The notes: generated by a model from the sequence alone, not told the origin. A stretch of DNA of 36,697 bases from Alphaproteobacteria bacterium (GCA_030428565.1 JAUIDR010000034.1:1-36697); one strand, 5' to 3'. Shown: positions 1 through 8,347, numbered from the stretch's first letter. Program-made: numbers and translations.

Positions 1-256
1 CAGGTTCTGCGACCGGCTCTTCAACCGGTTCGACGGCGGCGACTTGCGGCTCGGGCTCTGCGACCGGCTCTTCGACCGGTGCGACGACAGCGACCTGCGG
101 CGCGGGCACTGCGACCGGCTCCTCGACCGGTGCGACGACAGCAACCTGCGGCGCGGGCTCTGCGACGGGTTCTTCAACCGGCGCAACGGCGGCGACTTGC
201 GGCTCAGGCTCTGCGACCGGCTCCTCGACCGGTTCGACGACAGCAATTTGTGGCTC
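1..256 (-). repeat. 51-bp in-frame tandem repeat encoding 17-residue Pro/Glu/Val units
   Basis: Contiguous 51-bp units, each containing a gaccggctc(t/c)tc(g/a)accggt core, repeat about five times without spacers and keep the reading frame of the minus-strand gene. Units differ mainly at codons alternating Glu and Ala. The array continues past the window start, so copy number is unknown. The lack of spacers and the conserved frame exclude a CRISPR array. Confidence 0.85.
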
Positions 257-919
257 GGGCTCCTCGACCGGTTCCATTGAAGGCTCTTCTACCGGCGTGA
301 CCGCGACCACCAACGGCGCTGGGGCTAGGGGCAGCGCGGGCTCCTCCGTCGGCTCTGCTCCTGGCAACCCAGAGTCTGGCAACCCAGAGTCTGGCAACCC
401 AGAGTCTGGCGCATCGGTGCTAGCGACCTCGGTTTTCGTTTCAGGCGGTGGCGCCGCGCGCTTTTTGCTTGCAGATTTGCTTTTCGGCTTTCGGGTCGCG
501 GTCTTCGTCGGCGCGGCCACGACAGTCTCTTCTTCGCTCTCGATCTTCAAATAGAGGTTTGAATTCGAGGACTTCTTTTTGGTGACGACCGTTTGCGTTT
601 CAGGCGGCTCCGCGGCTGTTTTCTCGGCGGCCCGTTCTTCGCGCCGTTCCTCGACACGATCTGACAGCCGACCGAACAACGTGAACAAAAAGAAGGGTTT
701 GGGCTTGTGCTGCTCCACCGTCGCCGTGTCGGGCGTGCGCTTCAAAACGGTGCCTGACTGCGCCCAGCCTTCGCCTGGCAGCGCGACCGCCGCGCCCAGG
801 CTGAGCGCGAAGGCCACAGCGATGGCCGGGGCCATGGCGGATCGGCCGCCGCTAACAGGCTTTGACTGGCGCGCTCCACGCGCAGCAAGACCGCCAAAAA
901 CAAAGGTTGAGCAAGGCAT
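1..919 (-). CDS. Secreted Pro/Glu/Val-rich tandem-repeat protein, C-terminus cut by window edge
   Basis: An open minus-strand frame starts at ATG 919 and runs off the window, giving about 306 visible residues with no stop. The start is backed by AGGAG seven bases upstream. Residues 29-55 look like a signal peptide (hydrophobic stretch ending GEGWAQ), so the protein is probably exported. A charged linker follows, rich in Lys, Glu and Arg (residues 70-165). Next come three exact DSGLP pentapeptides (361-410), then about five copies of a 17-residue unit of the type APVEEPVAEPAPQVAVV (1 to about 256), the first one shortened. No catalytic domain is visible. Pro/Glu/Val repeats of this kind usually form extended periplasm-spanning or surface spacers, so a TonB-like or wall-anchoring role is possible but unproven; any functional domain would lie outside the window. 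I do not recognise the family. Confidence 0.75.
   Translation of the reverse strand, partial: MPCSTFVFGGLAARGARQSKPVSGGRSAMAPAIAVAFALSLGAAVALPGEGWAQSGTVLKRTPDTATVEQHKPKPFFLFTLFGRLSDRVEERREERAAEKTAAEPPETQTVVTKKKSSNSNLYLKIESEEETVVAAPTKTATRKPKSKSASKKRAAPPPETKTEVASTDAPDSGLPDSGLPDSGLPGAEPTEEPALPLAPAPLVVAVTPVEEPSMEPVEEPEPQIAVVEPVEEPVAEPEPQVAAVAPVEEPVAEPAPQVAVVAPVEEPVAVPAPQVAVVAPVEEPVAEPEPQVAAVEPVEEPVAEP
361..410 (-). repeat. 15-bp tandem repeat, three copies, encoding DSGLP
   Basis: The unit ctggcaacccagagt occurs three times exactly (361-375, 376-390, 391-405), followed by a partial fourth copy. It lies in frame within the secreted repeat protein and gives three DSGLP pentapeptides. Exact identity suggests recent duplication. 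Confidence 0.9.
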
Positions 920-1257
920 GCAGCCACTCCTGAAAGGGATGGCGCCGGGACCAGGCAAGGCATGGGCTTGCGGGCGGCGTCCATGAAACGGAAACGGGGG
1001 ACTCGCCTGCCCGCGGCGCAATGGCTAGCAAGGCTGCCGGTTCGGCGATTTTGGCTCGCGTTCTATAGGGTGAACCGACGACAAGACCTATTGGGCTTCA
1101 CGGCTAAACGATTTCGAATCGCATGCCAATAAGGCAGCGCTGGACCGGGCCTTAACGGGCCATAATTTCATCGCCCTGTCATGTTGCTAATACAGCCAAT
1201 TTAACACATTAAATTTGTTAACGCCGTCCTCAATAAACGTCAATTTACGTCGGGAAA
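920..1257. other. Intergenic region between two minus-strand genes, AT-rich inverted repeat
   Basis: This 338-bp gap should hold the end of the CAP lipoprotein transcript and the promoter of the repeat protein. The clearest structure is a perfect inverted repeat, AATTTAA-CACA-TTAAATT, at 1198-1215. It has no T-run on the minus side, so it reads more like an operator than a terminator. A second, smaller palindrome (CGATT-TCG-AATCG) is near 1109-1121. I see no gene here. Confidence 0.4.
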
Positions 1258-2010
1258 CTAGCCGCCCATTTGCGGTTTTGCGAACAGCGCCACCCAGTAG
1301 GTCAGATGCGGATCTTCACGCAAACTGAGCTTAGATCGCAAGTAAGCGACGCCAAGCTGTTCGGGGTGGTCACTCAGCAAAGCGGCACGATGTGGGGGTG
1401 AGTCGAGCCAATCTTGTACTACTTCTGCGGGGGTGAGCTGACCGGCAGCCAAATTTTCAGCGACATACTTCCATTGATAGCCGCGCTCTTCAACGCGCCC
1501 ATCGGGCCCCCGGCCCTGCGCGTCCTTGTGATCCAAGCGGTGACGCTGGGCCAATTGGCGTGCATAGGCAGCCGCCGTCTGGGTCAAGATTTCGTTGTCG
1601 ATCAAGGTCTCTTTGCCAAATTGGCGTCGGATCTTGTTGATTTCAGCAATCAGCGCAGCCTGCTTTAGGATCTCGTCGTGGGTGAATTCGATTATCGGCA
1701 GGCCCCGGCGCGCAAACAAGCGTTGCATTAGGGCTGGTTGGTTTGCGGCCTGCGTCCAAGCCGCTGATGGCGGCGCACTTGAAACACCCGGCGTTTGCGC
1801 CATTTGCGCTTGCTGGCTCCAGACTTGTGCCCCCTGCGAGACACGCGGATAAACGGCTTGACTGGTTTGCGGCGCGGAGGGCTTGAACATCGGCGGCGAG
1901 TTCAAGACCCGGCGCGCAGGGTCCGGCACCGGCTTCACGCAGCCACTAAGCCCTAAAACTAAGGCGAATACGCCCAGAATCAACGTGCGCCCAAAAGACT
2001 GGTGGGTCAT
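1258..2010 (-). CDS. CAP-domain (SCP/PR1, YkwD-like) lipoprotein
   Basis: This 250-residue protein begins with a hydrophobic segment ending in a lipobox (LSGC, Cys24), so it is probably a lipoprotein of the cell envelope. The C-terminal half (about 120-245) is a CAP domain. It has a HRLDH segment, then ENLAAG, then EVVQDWLDSPPHRAALL, matching the usual GxENLAxG...W..S..HR pattern of bacterial YkwD-like proteins. The middle (30-110) is Pro/Gln-rich and low in complexity. Bacterial CAP proteins are mostly of unknown function; binding or cleavage of envelope components has been suggested for the superfamily. Its neighbours are a repeat-rich exported protein and an L,D-transpeptidase, consistent with an envelope role. 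A 12-bp palindrome lies about 40 bp upstream of the start. Confidence 0.85.
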   Translation of the reverse strand: MTHQSFGRTLILGVFALVLGLSGCVKPVPDPARRVLNSPPMFKPSAPQTSQAVYPRVSQGAQVWSQQAQMAQTPGVSSAPPSAAWTQAANQPALMQRLFARRGLPIIEFTHDEILKQAALIAEINKIRRQFGKETLIDNEILTQTAAAYARQLAQRHRLDHKDAQGRGPDGRVEERGYQWKYVAENLAAGQLTPAEVVQDWLDSPPHRAALLSDHPEQLGVAYLRSKLSLREDPHLTYWVALFAKPQMGG

Positions 2011-2397
2011 AAATGTCTAAATCCGCAGTCTGAATAAAATACCTACCTCAGGGCTATAGCCCCGATGAATGGCAAGCCCAAGGCGTCAATTGGGTCACAA
2101 TTGCGACGATAAGGCCGGTCTATACACAAGAAGCGGTGAAATCCTGCACTTGGGACTTTTCTTGACCGATGATTCAGGATAGGCACGCTGTGATGGCGAG
2201 AGGTCAAAAAGTTTCAGGCTTCGCAGGTGACAGGATCCAGGTTCGGCCCACGGGGGCTGGGCGGCTCTGATGCCCGAGCAATAGAAACGACCGGATAAGG
2301 CAAAGCCGCATCGCCGACCGTTAAAGATTTCCGCCGACGCTTTGGCCCCTTTGTTTGGTCAGCGGCGCTCGGGCGGCCGACAACTAGGAATGAATAT
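2011..2397. promoter_or_regulatory. Divergent intergenic region with 12-bp palindrome
   Basis: The 387-bp gap separates the minus-strand CAP lipoprotein from the plus-strand small lipoprotein, so it should carry both promoters. A perfect palindrome, GGGCTATAGCCC (2051-2062), sits about 40-50 bp upstream of the CAP gene start, where an operator would be expected. I could not assign a convincing -35/-10 pair on either strand. There is no supported gene in the gap. Confidence 0.35.
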
Positions 2398-2631
2398 ATG
2401 TTGAAGTTTGCTTCTCTGTTCTGCGCGCTTGCAACGGTTCTCGCGCTTTCAGGCTGCTTGAAGACCTTGGAGAGCGCGTCTGCCACCCCAGCGGCGACCC
2501 CGGCTCCGGCGACCAACGCACAGGGCTATGCCACCAATCAGGGCGCGCCGAAAATGGTCAACGGCTACGATTGTAGCGTTGTTCCACGCAGCAAGTCAGA
2601 GATCGCTGAATACCGCGAAAAGTGCCTCTAA
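2398..2631 (+). CDS. Small lipoprotein of unknown function
   Basis: A 77-residue protein starts at ATG 2398 with AGGAA seven bases upstream. Residues 1-20 form a classic lipoprotein signal with the lipobox LSGC (Cys20). An Ala/Thr/Pro linker (about 27-45) follows, then a short C-terminal part with two cysteines (YDCSVVPRSK and EKCL) that could form a disulfide in the periplasm. The gene is monocistronic and ends before a strong intrinsic terminator. Its own signal, ribosome site and terminator argue it is real despite its size. I do not recognise the family. Small entericidin-like or envelope-stress lipoproteins look similar in build, but no homology is claimed. Confidence 0.7.
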   Translation: MLKFASLFCALATVLALSGCLKTLESASATPAATPAPATNAQGYATNQGAPKMVNGYDCSVVPRSKSEIAEYREKCL

Positions 2632-2688
2632 GCACCGCCGCGCGCTAGCCAGCAAGTCCAACCGGCTTCGGTGCTAGCCCCACTTGCG

Positions 2689-2728
2689 AAAAGACCCCAC
2701 GGCCATCGGGCTGCGGGGTCTTTTTTTT
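2689..2728 (+). terminator. Rho-independent terminator of the small lipoprotein gene
   Basis: Inverted repeat AAAAGACCCC (2689-2698) and GGGGTCTTTT (from 2715) with a GC-rich loop that can pair further (acgg/ccat/cggg), followed by eight T residues at 2721-2728. This is a textbook intrinsic terminator on the plus strand, about 60 bp after the stop codon. Confidence 0.9.
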
Positions 2729-2842
2729 GCGCGTGGCAGATACCGGACTGCCCAGGTTGCTGGATTGCCGAGGGCGCAAGATTGCCCTGGGCGCTGCGTT
2801 ACATCGCACACCCGGCTTACCCTGGGCGCCGGGGGCCTTGCT

Positions 2843-4375
2843 TTAGGGGCTCAATTCCTCAGCCACGCCCTCCGCGGTCTCCGCGGCCTGCGCGGGCACG
2901 AAGGGGTGTTCTGGCGGGGCGCCAAAGTCGATACGCTCGCCCAGCTCTTTGTCCAATCCGTAGACATCCATGCCATAACGTACCTTGCCGCCCGGTCCGA
3001 CCCAGGCAGTAAAATAGTTCATGGTCACAGGCATAGGCCGGCGCAAGGCCTGAATAGTGGTCCGCCCAGAGGTCATATGGGCTCTGATCTGTTCAGGCGA
3101 CCAGCCCTCATCCTTCAGCAGCCAATGGGCCAGCTCGGCGGCCTCACCAACGCGAATACAGCCCGATGACAGCGCACGATTGCGACGACGGAACTTGGAA
3201 CGGTCGGGCGAATCGTGCAGGTAGATATCATAGGGGTTGGTCAGCGAGAATCGGACCCCACCCAGCGCCGCATCCGGGCCCGGGGGCTGGCGGAAGTGGT
3301 AGGAGTTGTTGACCGGGTCCACTTTCGACCAATCCACGCTCATCACGTCCACGACGCGATTGCCGCGCAAAGCCTGCAGGTTCATTTTTTCGAACAGCTC
3401 AGGGCGGGCTTTGAGAATAGGAATGATGTCTTCGGCCTCAATGGTAGGCGGCACGCCCCAGTCGGGTGAAAACTTCAAATTGACAATGCGGTCCTCGGTC
3501 AAGATGGGGGTCTTGCGCGCCTCCTTACCAATCACGACCGGCATGTGCAGCTCGGGGTGGCCAAGACGGCGACATTCCAGATGGAAAGTCGGCAGGTTAA
3601 CCATGACATCAATTTCCTGGTTCGCGGGCTCCAGGCGCCGCCAACGTTCCATGTTGATCGCCACCAGCGTGCGCCGCTTGTCCAAGCGACGGAGCGTGTC
3701 CAGCTCGTCTCGCAGACCAAGGTATTGGGGATTGCGCGGGATTATCGTGTTGATATAGCCGCCGATATCCGGCGAACGCATGGCCAAATCGAACAGGTGC
3801 AAGCCGTCACTGCGCGGCAATTGCGGGTCACGGCCCTCACTCAGATCGCGCAGATAGCGCAGCAGGCCGTCGGTCAAAATAACGTCGGTTTGCGCGATGG
3901 TCGCCCGATCCCGGCCTGGGCGGTCCTCTATGCCTTGCGGCAACTGGGTATAGCCCACAGGCAGATAGTCGGTGACTAGCAGGCCTTCTTTGTCGGCGTT
4001 GATCAAGTAATAGAAGACCGTCTGCCCGCGTGGGGTCCACTGGCGCCCATCAAACCATAGCGGCAGGTATCCCGAGCGCGAATAGATCGAACCAACACTG
4101 GCCACCTGCTCTGGGCGTAGATGCGGCGGCTGCAAGAAGGCCTGGATTTGTGCGTCCATCGGCAAGGGCGGCAGGCTGGGATCAGCGGGCTCGGGTGTCG
4201 CCAAAGGCTCGCCTTGTGAGGCGTCGGATACACAGCCGGTCAGGCCGATCAAGGCCGAACTGGCGGCCGCACCGGCGAGCAAACGACGTCGGCTTAGCTT
4301 GGGTAACGATCCTTGCGAGGTGGGGCTTTGGTCTGCGGCTTCCAGGTGACGGGAAGGCAAAAGGTGGGCTGTCAT
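2843..4375 (-). CDS. L,D-transpeptidase (YkuD domain, LdtD/YcbB-like), Tat-type lipoprotein signal
   Basis: The product makes or remodels 3-3 cross-links in peptidoglycan, or attaches proteins to it, in the periplasm. From ATG 4375 it has 510 residues. SRRRLLAG (28-35) is a twin-arginine motif and LTGC (45-48) a lipobox, suggesting a Tat-exported lipoprotein. A peptidoglycan-binding-like region (about 75-190) precedes the YkuD domain. That domain ends with the active-site pattern HDSPDRSKF...SSGCIR, with His387 and catalytic Cys406. The architecture matches LdtD/YcbB; that enzyme is usually about 100 residues longer. An upstream TTG at 4417 would add 14 residues but lacks a well-spaced ribosome site, so I chose the ATG. 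It is divergent from the lipoprotein aminopeptidase. Confidence 0.88.
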   Translation of the reverse strand: MTAHLLPSRHLEAADQSPTSQGSLPKLSRRRLLAGAAASSALIGLTGCVSDASQGEPLATPEPADPSLPPLPMDAQIQAFLQPPHLRPEQVASVGSIYSRSGYLPLWFDGRQWTPRGQTVFYYLINADKEGLLVTDYLPVGYTQLPQGIEDRPGRDRATIAQTDVILTDGLLRYLRDLSEGRDPQLPRSDGLHLFDLAMRSPDIGGYINTIIPRNPQYLGLRDELDTLRRLDKRRTLVAINMERWRRLEPANQEIDVMVNLPTFHLECRRLGHPELHMPVVIGKEARKTPILTEDRIVNLKFSPDWGVPPTIEAEDIIPILKARPELFEKMNLQALRGNRVVDVMSVDWSKVDPVNNSYHFRQPPGPDAALGGVRFSLTNPYDIYLHDSPDRSKFRRRNRALSSGCIRVGEAAELAHWLLKDEGWSPEQIRAHMTSGRTTIQALRRPMPVTMNYFTAWVGPGGKVRYGMDVYGLDKELGERIDFGAPPEHPFVPAQAAETAEGVAEELSP

Positions 4376-4666
4376 GAAACGCGTATGGACCCGGTTTAGG
4401 AGTGACGAATTGGGCAAGTCCCCACAGGATGATCCTTTTGGGGTCGGCAGAGCAAGCTCTGCGGCAGCCCAGCCTGCTTAACAGGACGTTGCGCAACTAG
4501 GCCTTGCGCAACTGGGCTTGCAGCCGCTGGCCGCTTTGCGCAGACTAAAGCAATACAATCTTGACCAAATCTTGAGTAAATCACTTTCTGCTGATCTTAT
4601 CCCACGAGCCACACACTCAAGAGTCCGCCGGCGCTGTCTTGCCCGCCTGGCTATAAAGGAAATGCC
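4376..4666. promoter_or_regulatory. Divergent promoter region with hairpin and 15-bp tandem repeat
   Basis: This gap lies between the L,D-transpeptidase (minus) and the aminopeptidase (plus). It contains a perfect hairpin GCAGAGC-AA-GCTCTGC (4447-4462) and a tandem 15-bp repeat TTGCGCAACTAGGCC / TTGCGCAACTGGGCT (4489-4518), two mismatches apart. A possible plus-strand promoter is TTGAGT, 17 bp, TCTTAT near 4572-4600, but it fits the consensus poorly. Confidence 0.35.
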
Positions 4667-5797
4667 TTGAACGCGCTGTATGACATTTGTCGCTGTTGGC
4701 GGTCTATTTTAGCTCGCTTGGAACCACGCCGGATACTTGCGAAGCCCGGCCTGCGGGCAGCCGCCTTGGTCTTTATACTCGGACCCAGTTTGAGCGGTTG
4801 CTTTGGTTTTTACGGCCAGGCGGCGCGTGGGCAGAGCGAGATTCTGCTCAAGCAGCGCTCGCTGGTCGCGGCGGCCAATGATCCATCCACCAGTGCCAAG
4901 ACCCGCGAAAAACTGCGGCAAGTACAGCGCATTCGCATTTTCGCCGACCGCCGCTTAGCCCTGGAAGTTGGCGATAATTATGGCTCCTATGCCGATTTAG
5001 AACGCGAATCGGTAGTCTGGAATGTCATGGCCGCGCCCGAGTTCTCCCTCAAGCCCAAGACCTGGTGCTACCCGATTGCGGGCTGCGTCGGTTATCGCGG
5101 TTTCTTCAGCGAGGGCGATGCGGATCGCTTGGTCGCCCAGCTGCAAGCCCAGGGCTACGACGTCTATTCGGGCGGTGTCGATGCCTATTCAACGCTGGGC
5201 TTCCTCAAAGACCCGGTGCTCAACACCTTCTTGGATAAGAGCGATGTCGAGTTGGCCAGTCTGCTGTTCCATGAACTGGCCCATGCGCGCTTCTACCTGA
5301 AGGGTGACACCGCGTTTAATGAGAGCTATGCCACCGCCGTTGAATACGCGGGCCTCAAACTTTGGTTGCAAGAGCGCGGTGACGGCACGACTTTCGCGCG
5401 CTATCAACAGTACGAGGAAGCCATAGCGCAATTTCGCGCGCTGGTGCGCCAGACCCGGGCCGAGCTTGCCCAACTCTATCGCCAGCCGCTACCAACCCAG
5501 GATATGCGCGCGCGCAAGCAGGCCATCATTTCATCCCTGCGGGACCGCTATCAACGGGCCAAACCGGGCCTGCATGGGGTCTCGTTCGATAAGTGGTTCT
5601 TTTCGGACATCAACAATGCCAAGCTGAATTCAGTCGCCACCTATGAGGACCTGGTGCCGGGCTTTACGACAATGCTGGCGCGCTGCAACCAGGACTTCCC
5701 CTGCTTCTATGCAGCGGTCGAGCGCCTATCCAGGCGCCCCAAATCAGAACGCGACGCCTTGCTGCGCAACTTGGGTCAGGCCGTGACCCGCGACTAG
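4667..5797 (+). CDS. Lipoprotein zinc aminopeptidase (PF10023 / COG4324 family)
   Basis: This 376-residue protein is a predicted envelope aminopeptidase. A hydrophobic segment (29-44) ends in the lipobox LSGC (Cys45). The metal site is HELAH (202-206) with the downstream NESYATAVE (218-226), whose Glu is the likely third zinc ligand. The surrounding KTWCYPIAGCVGYRGFF block (131-147) is typical of the family. Translation most likely starts at TTG 4667, six bases after AAGGA. The nearer ATG at 4662 reads only two codons before TGA and overlaps the TTG. The frame has no other good start before the signal segment. Substrates are unknown; peptide turnover in the envelope is an inference from the fold and location. 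Confidence 0.85.
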   Translation: MNALYDICRCWRSILARLEPRRILAKPGLRAAALVFILGPSLSGCFGFYGQAARGQSEILLKQRSLVAAANDPSTSAKTREKLRQVQRIRIFADRRLALEVGDNYGSYADLERESVVWNVMAAPEFSLKPKTWCYPIAGCVGYRGFFSEGDADRLVAQLQAQGYDVYSGGVDAYSTLGFLKDPVLNTFLDKSDVELASLLFHELAHARFYLKGDTAFNESYATAVEYAGLKLWLQERGDGTTFARYQQYEEAIAQFRALVRQTRAELAQLYRQPLPTQDMRARKQAIISSLRDRYQRAKPGLHGVSFDKWFFSDINNAKLNSVATYEDLVPGFTTMLARCNQDFPCFYAAVERLSRRPKSERDALLRNLGQAVTRD

Positions 5798-5905
5798 AGC
5801 ATGCCTGTTGCTTTCAATTCGACACAACCTGCGCAAGTCCTAGCGGAGCGACAGCCAGCCTGACCGGACGCGAGCGGCCCCATTCAACTAGTCGGCCTCT
5901 AGGCC
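5798..5905. other. Spacer after aminopeptidase gene
   Basis: Short convergent spacer between the aminopeptidase stop and the 49-bp repeats. No U-tracted hairpin is obvious and no gene is supported. Confidence 0.4.
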
Positions 5906-6015
5906 CTCGGGTTTGCTGTTGTTGTCTCCGCAAATCCACCTTCGGCCTCATGGCCTCGGGTTTGCTGTTGTTGTCTCCGCAAATCCACCTTCGGCCTCAT
6001 GGCCTCGGGGTTTGC
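5906..6015. repeat. 49-bp tandem repeat, two full copies plus partial third
   Basis: A 49-bp unit beginning ctcgggtttgctgttgttg occurs at 5906-5954 and 5955-6003, essentially identical. A third copy starts at 6004 and breaks off after about 12 bp, just before the cobQ stop. Each unit can fold because GGATTTGC and GCAAACCC (minus-strand reading) pair across a 13-base loop. It lies between the converging aminopeptidase and cobQ genes, where tandem hairpins could slow transcription from either side; no U-tract is present, so a classical terminator is not supported. Confidence 0.85.
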
Positions 6016-6016
6016 G

Positions 6017-7474
6017 TTAGCGCGCAGCGGCCAACAGACCGTCCAGATCCAACTGGGCCTCCAGGTGATCAGCCAGACCCTCTAAGCCCGCCTCAACGCC
6101 CGCCTCAAACTCATAGTGCTGCGCTTTGACGCCAAGACCCTGCAAATAGGCCGCCCGAAAAGCGTCGTCGCCAAAAAGGCCGTGCAGATAGCAGCCTGCG
6201 ACCTGGCCGCTGGCATCGTGAGCGCCATCCGGGCCACCTTCGAGCACCAAAAAGGGCCGCCCGCAATCGGGGCCCTGGCTGCGGCCAATATGGATTTCAT
6301 AACCTGCCACCTTCTGTCCGCTGGGCACATGACGGCCCTTGGTACGCACCAATCGCTTCTCAGGCGTGAGGCTAGTCTTGATATCCAGCAGTCCAAGGCC
6401 CGCTACCAAGCCCGCGCTACCCTCGATGCCGTCGGGGTCGCTGATGGTGTTGCCAAGCATTTGATAGCCACCGCAAATCCCCAGGACGCGCCCGCCCCGC
6501 CGCAAATAGGCCGCAAGCTCCGCCTCCCAGCCCGCCGCTCGCAGCGCGCCAAGGTCGGCGATGGTGGTCTTGCTGCCGGGCAAGATGACCAAAGCAGCCT
6601 CCAGCGGCAGGGGTTGATCCAAGGTCACGTAGGCCAGCCGAATGCTGGGGTCCTGCGCCAGGGGGTCGAAATCGTCGAAATTAGCGATGTGGGGCAGCTT
6701 CACCACCACCACCAGCGGCTTGTCGCCCGCCTCTGAGCGCGGCTTATCCAGCGCGACGGCGTCCTCAGCGGGCAACCTTGCAGCGTCGGGGAAATAGGGC
6801 ACCAGGCCCCAAGACTTGAGCCCCGTCGCCTGGCTGATGATGTCAAGGCCGCTGTCGAACAAGCGCGCATCGCCGCGAAATTTGTTGATGATATAGCCCG
6901 CCAGCAAGTCGCGCTCTTCTTCGGGCAACAGCGCGTACGTACCGACCAGCGAGGCAATGACCCCGCCGCGATCAATATCGCCGATCAAGACAACCGGGGT
7001 CTGACTGGCCAGGGCAAAGCCCATATTGGCGATATCACCAGCGCGCAAATTGACCTCGGCGGCCGAACCCGCGCCCTCGACCAAGACCAAATCGGCATTG
7101 GACTTAAGACGCTCGTAACTCTCCAGCACTTTGGGCAGCAGTCGCGGTTTCAAGCTTTGGTATTCGCGCGCCGCAGCAGAGCGCCAGACCTGGCCCTGCA
7201 CCACGATCTGCGAGCCCACCAAAGTCTGGGGCTTGAGCAAGACCGGGTTCATATCGCTGTGCGGCTCAAGACCCGCTGCACGGGCTTGCAGCGCCTGCGC
7301 ACGACCAATCTCGCCGCCATCGGCTGTGACCGCCGCGTTGTTGGACATGTTCTGAGGTTTGAAGGGCGCCACCTTCAGGCCCCGGCGGCGATAGGCGCGC
7401 GCCAGGCCAGCCACCAGCAAAGACTTGCCGACATCAGAGCCCGTGCCTTGAAACATGATCGTTTTGGCCGGCAT
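6017..7474 (-). CDS. cobQ: Cobyric acid synthase (adenosylcobyrinate a,c-diamide amidotransferase)
   Basis: CobQ uses glutamine and ATP to amidate four carboxylates of adenosylcobyrinic a,c-diamide, a late step of cobalamin synthesis in the cytoplasm. The 485-residue length is usual. The N-terminal synthetase domain starts [12 protein letters not shown] (7-18), a P-loop-like ATP site, followed by [11 protein letters not shown]. The C-terminal glutamine amidotransferase domain has [11 protein letters not shown] with nucleophile Cys334 and YLHGLF with His431. It is last in a minus-strand run after murI (9-bp gap). No other cobalamin gene and no cobalamin riboswitch is visible here, so the rest of the pathway must lie elsewhere or the gene acts in salvage. 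Confidence 0.95.
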   Translation of the reverse strand: MPAKTIMFQGTGSDVGKSLLVAGLARAYRRRGLKVAPFKPQNMSNNAAVTADGGEIGRAQALQARAAGLEPHSDMNPVLLKPQTLVGSQIVVQGQVWRSAAAREYQSLKPRLLPKVLESYERLKSNADLVLVEGAGSAAEVNLRAGDIANMGFALASQTPVVLIGDIDRGGVIASLVGTYALLPEEERDLLAGYIINKFRGDARLFDSGLDIISQATGLKSWGLVPYFPDAARLPAEDAVALDKPRSEAGDKPLVVVVKLPHIANFDDFDPLAQDPSIRLAYVTLDQPLPLEAALVILPGSKTTIADLGALRAAGWEAELAAYLRRGGRVLGICGGYQMLGNTISDPDGIEGSAGLVAGLGLLDIKTSLTPEKRLVRTKGRHVPSGQKVAGYEIHIGRSQGPDCGRPFLVLEGGPDGAHDASGQVAGCYLHGLFGDDAFRAAYLQGLGVKAQHYEFEAGVEAGLEGLADHLEAQLDLDGLLAAAR

Positions 7475-7483
7475 CTGCGCTCC

Positions 7484-8296
7484 TCAACTCATGGTCTGTT
7501 GGATGGCCATATAGGGCAGCCCCAACGCAACCAGCGCCGTCGGCGCGATGGGCTGGGTGCGCGCAGGATCGGTGAACAGCATCCAGTGTTGACCGCGCTC
7601 GACACGGCGGACATTGATGGTATTGCGGCCCAAAAGCTGAGCCGCGCGCCGGGCGATAGCCTCACCGGAATCAATCCAGTGCAAGGTCGGAGCCATAGCG
7701 ATCAGCTCAGGGCGCAGAATCGGAAAGTGGGTGCAGCCTAAGACGGCCACGTCCATTTGATCGCCCTTGGGACGCCTGAAAAGTGGCTCGACCGTGGCCA
7801 ACAGTTCTTCTGGACTAGGTTGGCTGCCGCGCAGTTTTTGCTCCGCCAGCGCCACCAGCTCGACGGTGCCGTGAAGCAAGACTTCGACGTCGCCCGCGTG
7901 TTCTTTCATGTAATCGTGGAAGAAAGCGCCCTGCACCGTGGCCGGTGTCGCCAGCACCCCCACAACGCCGGTTAGGCTGGCGCGCGCTGCCGGTTTGACC
8001 GACGGAATCGTGCCAATCACGGGCAAATCCAGCGCCTGGCGCACGGCTTGCAGAGCATAGACCGTAGCGGTGTTGCAGGCCAGGATCAGCACGTCCGGTT
8101 GGTGCTCTTTGACCAGGCTCGTCGCCAGACCAGCAACGCGCTCGCGGATCTGCTCGGCGGTCTTGTTGCCGTAGGGGAAAAAGGCGCTATCGGCCACCAT
8201 GATAAGGTCGGCATCGGGCAGGCGACGGGAGATGGAAGCGCAGATGGTCAGACCACCAACGCCCGAATCGATCAAAAGAATCTTGGGAGCCGCCAC
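7484..8296 (-). CDS. murI: Glutamate racemase
   Basis: MurI interconverts L- and D-glutamate to supply D-Glu for peptidoglycan precursors in the cytoplasm. The 270 residues carry the substrate motif DSGVGG (10-15), the first catalytic cysteine in ACNTATVY (Cys74) and the second in GCTHFP (Cys188, with His190). The start is GTG 8296, preceded by AAGGAAGG at good spacing. It follows the Yej peptide importer by 51 bp and precedes cobQ by 9 bp on the same strand, so all may share a transcript. The placement beside a peptide importer fits a role in supplying or recycling cell-wall peptides (inference). Confidence 0.95.
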   Translation of the reverse strand: MAAPKILLIDSGVGGLTICASISRRLPDADLIMVADSAFFPYGNKTAEQIRERVAGLATSLVKEHQPDVLILACNTATVYALQAVRQALDLPVIGTIPSVKPAARASLTGVVGVLATPATVQGAFFHDYMKEHAGDVEVLLHGTVELVALAEQKLRGSQPSPEELLATVEPLFRRPKGDQMDVAVLGCTHFPILRPELIAMAPTLHWIDSGEAIARRAAQLLGRNTINVRRVERGQHWMLFTDPARTQPIAPTALVALGLPYMAIQQTMS

Positions 8297-8347
8297 AGCA
8301 GCCTTCCTTCTGGATGAGAGCCTCAGTTTGTGAGCCGCTGGTCGCTA

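Noticed and set aside
1-286. Possible CRISPR array from regular 51-bp repeats
   Set aside because: Units are contiguous, have no unique spacers, and keep one reading frame coding a Pro/Glu/Val repeat.
1198-1221. CtrA-type binding site from three TTAA motifs
   Set aside because: The TTAA motifs are spaced 4 and 5 bp apart rather than the canonical 7, so a CtrA site is not supported.
2214-2516. 100-residue minus-strand frame overlapping the small lipoprotein
   Set aside because: It is the complement of the lipoprotein gene, with no recognisable domain; the plus-strand gene has signal, ribosome site and terminator.
7475-8347. Cobalamin riboswitch upstream of cobQ
   Set aside because: cobQ follows murI after 9 bp with no leader, and no B12-box-like sequence is seen upstream of murI.
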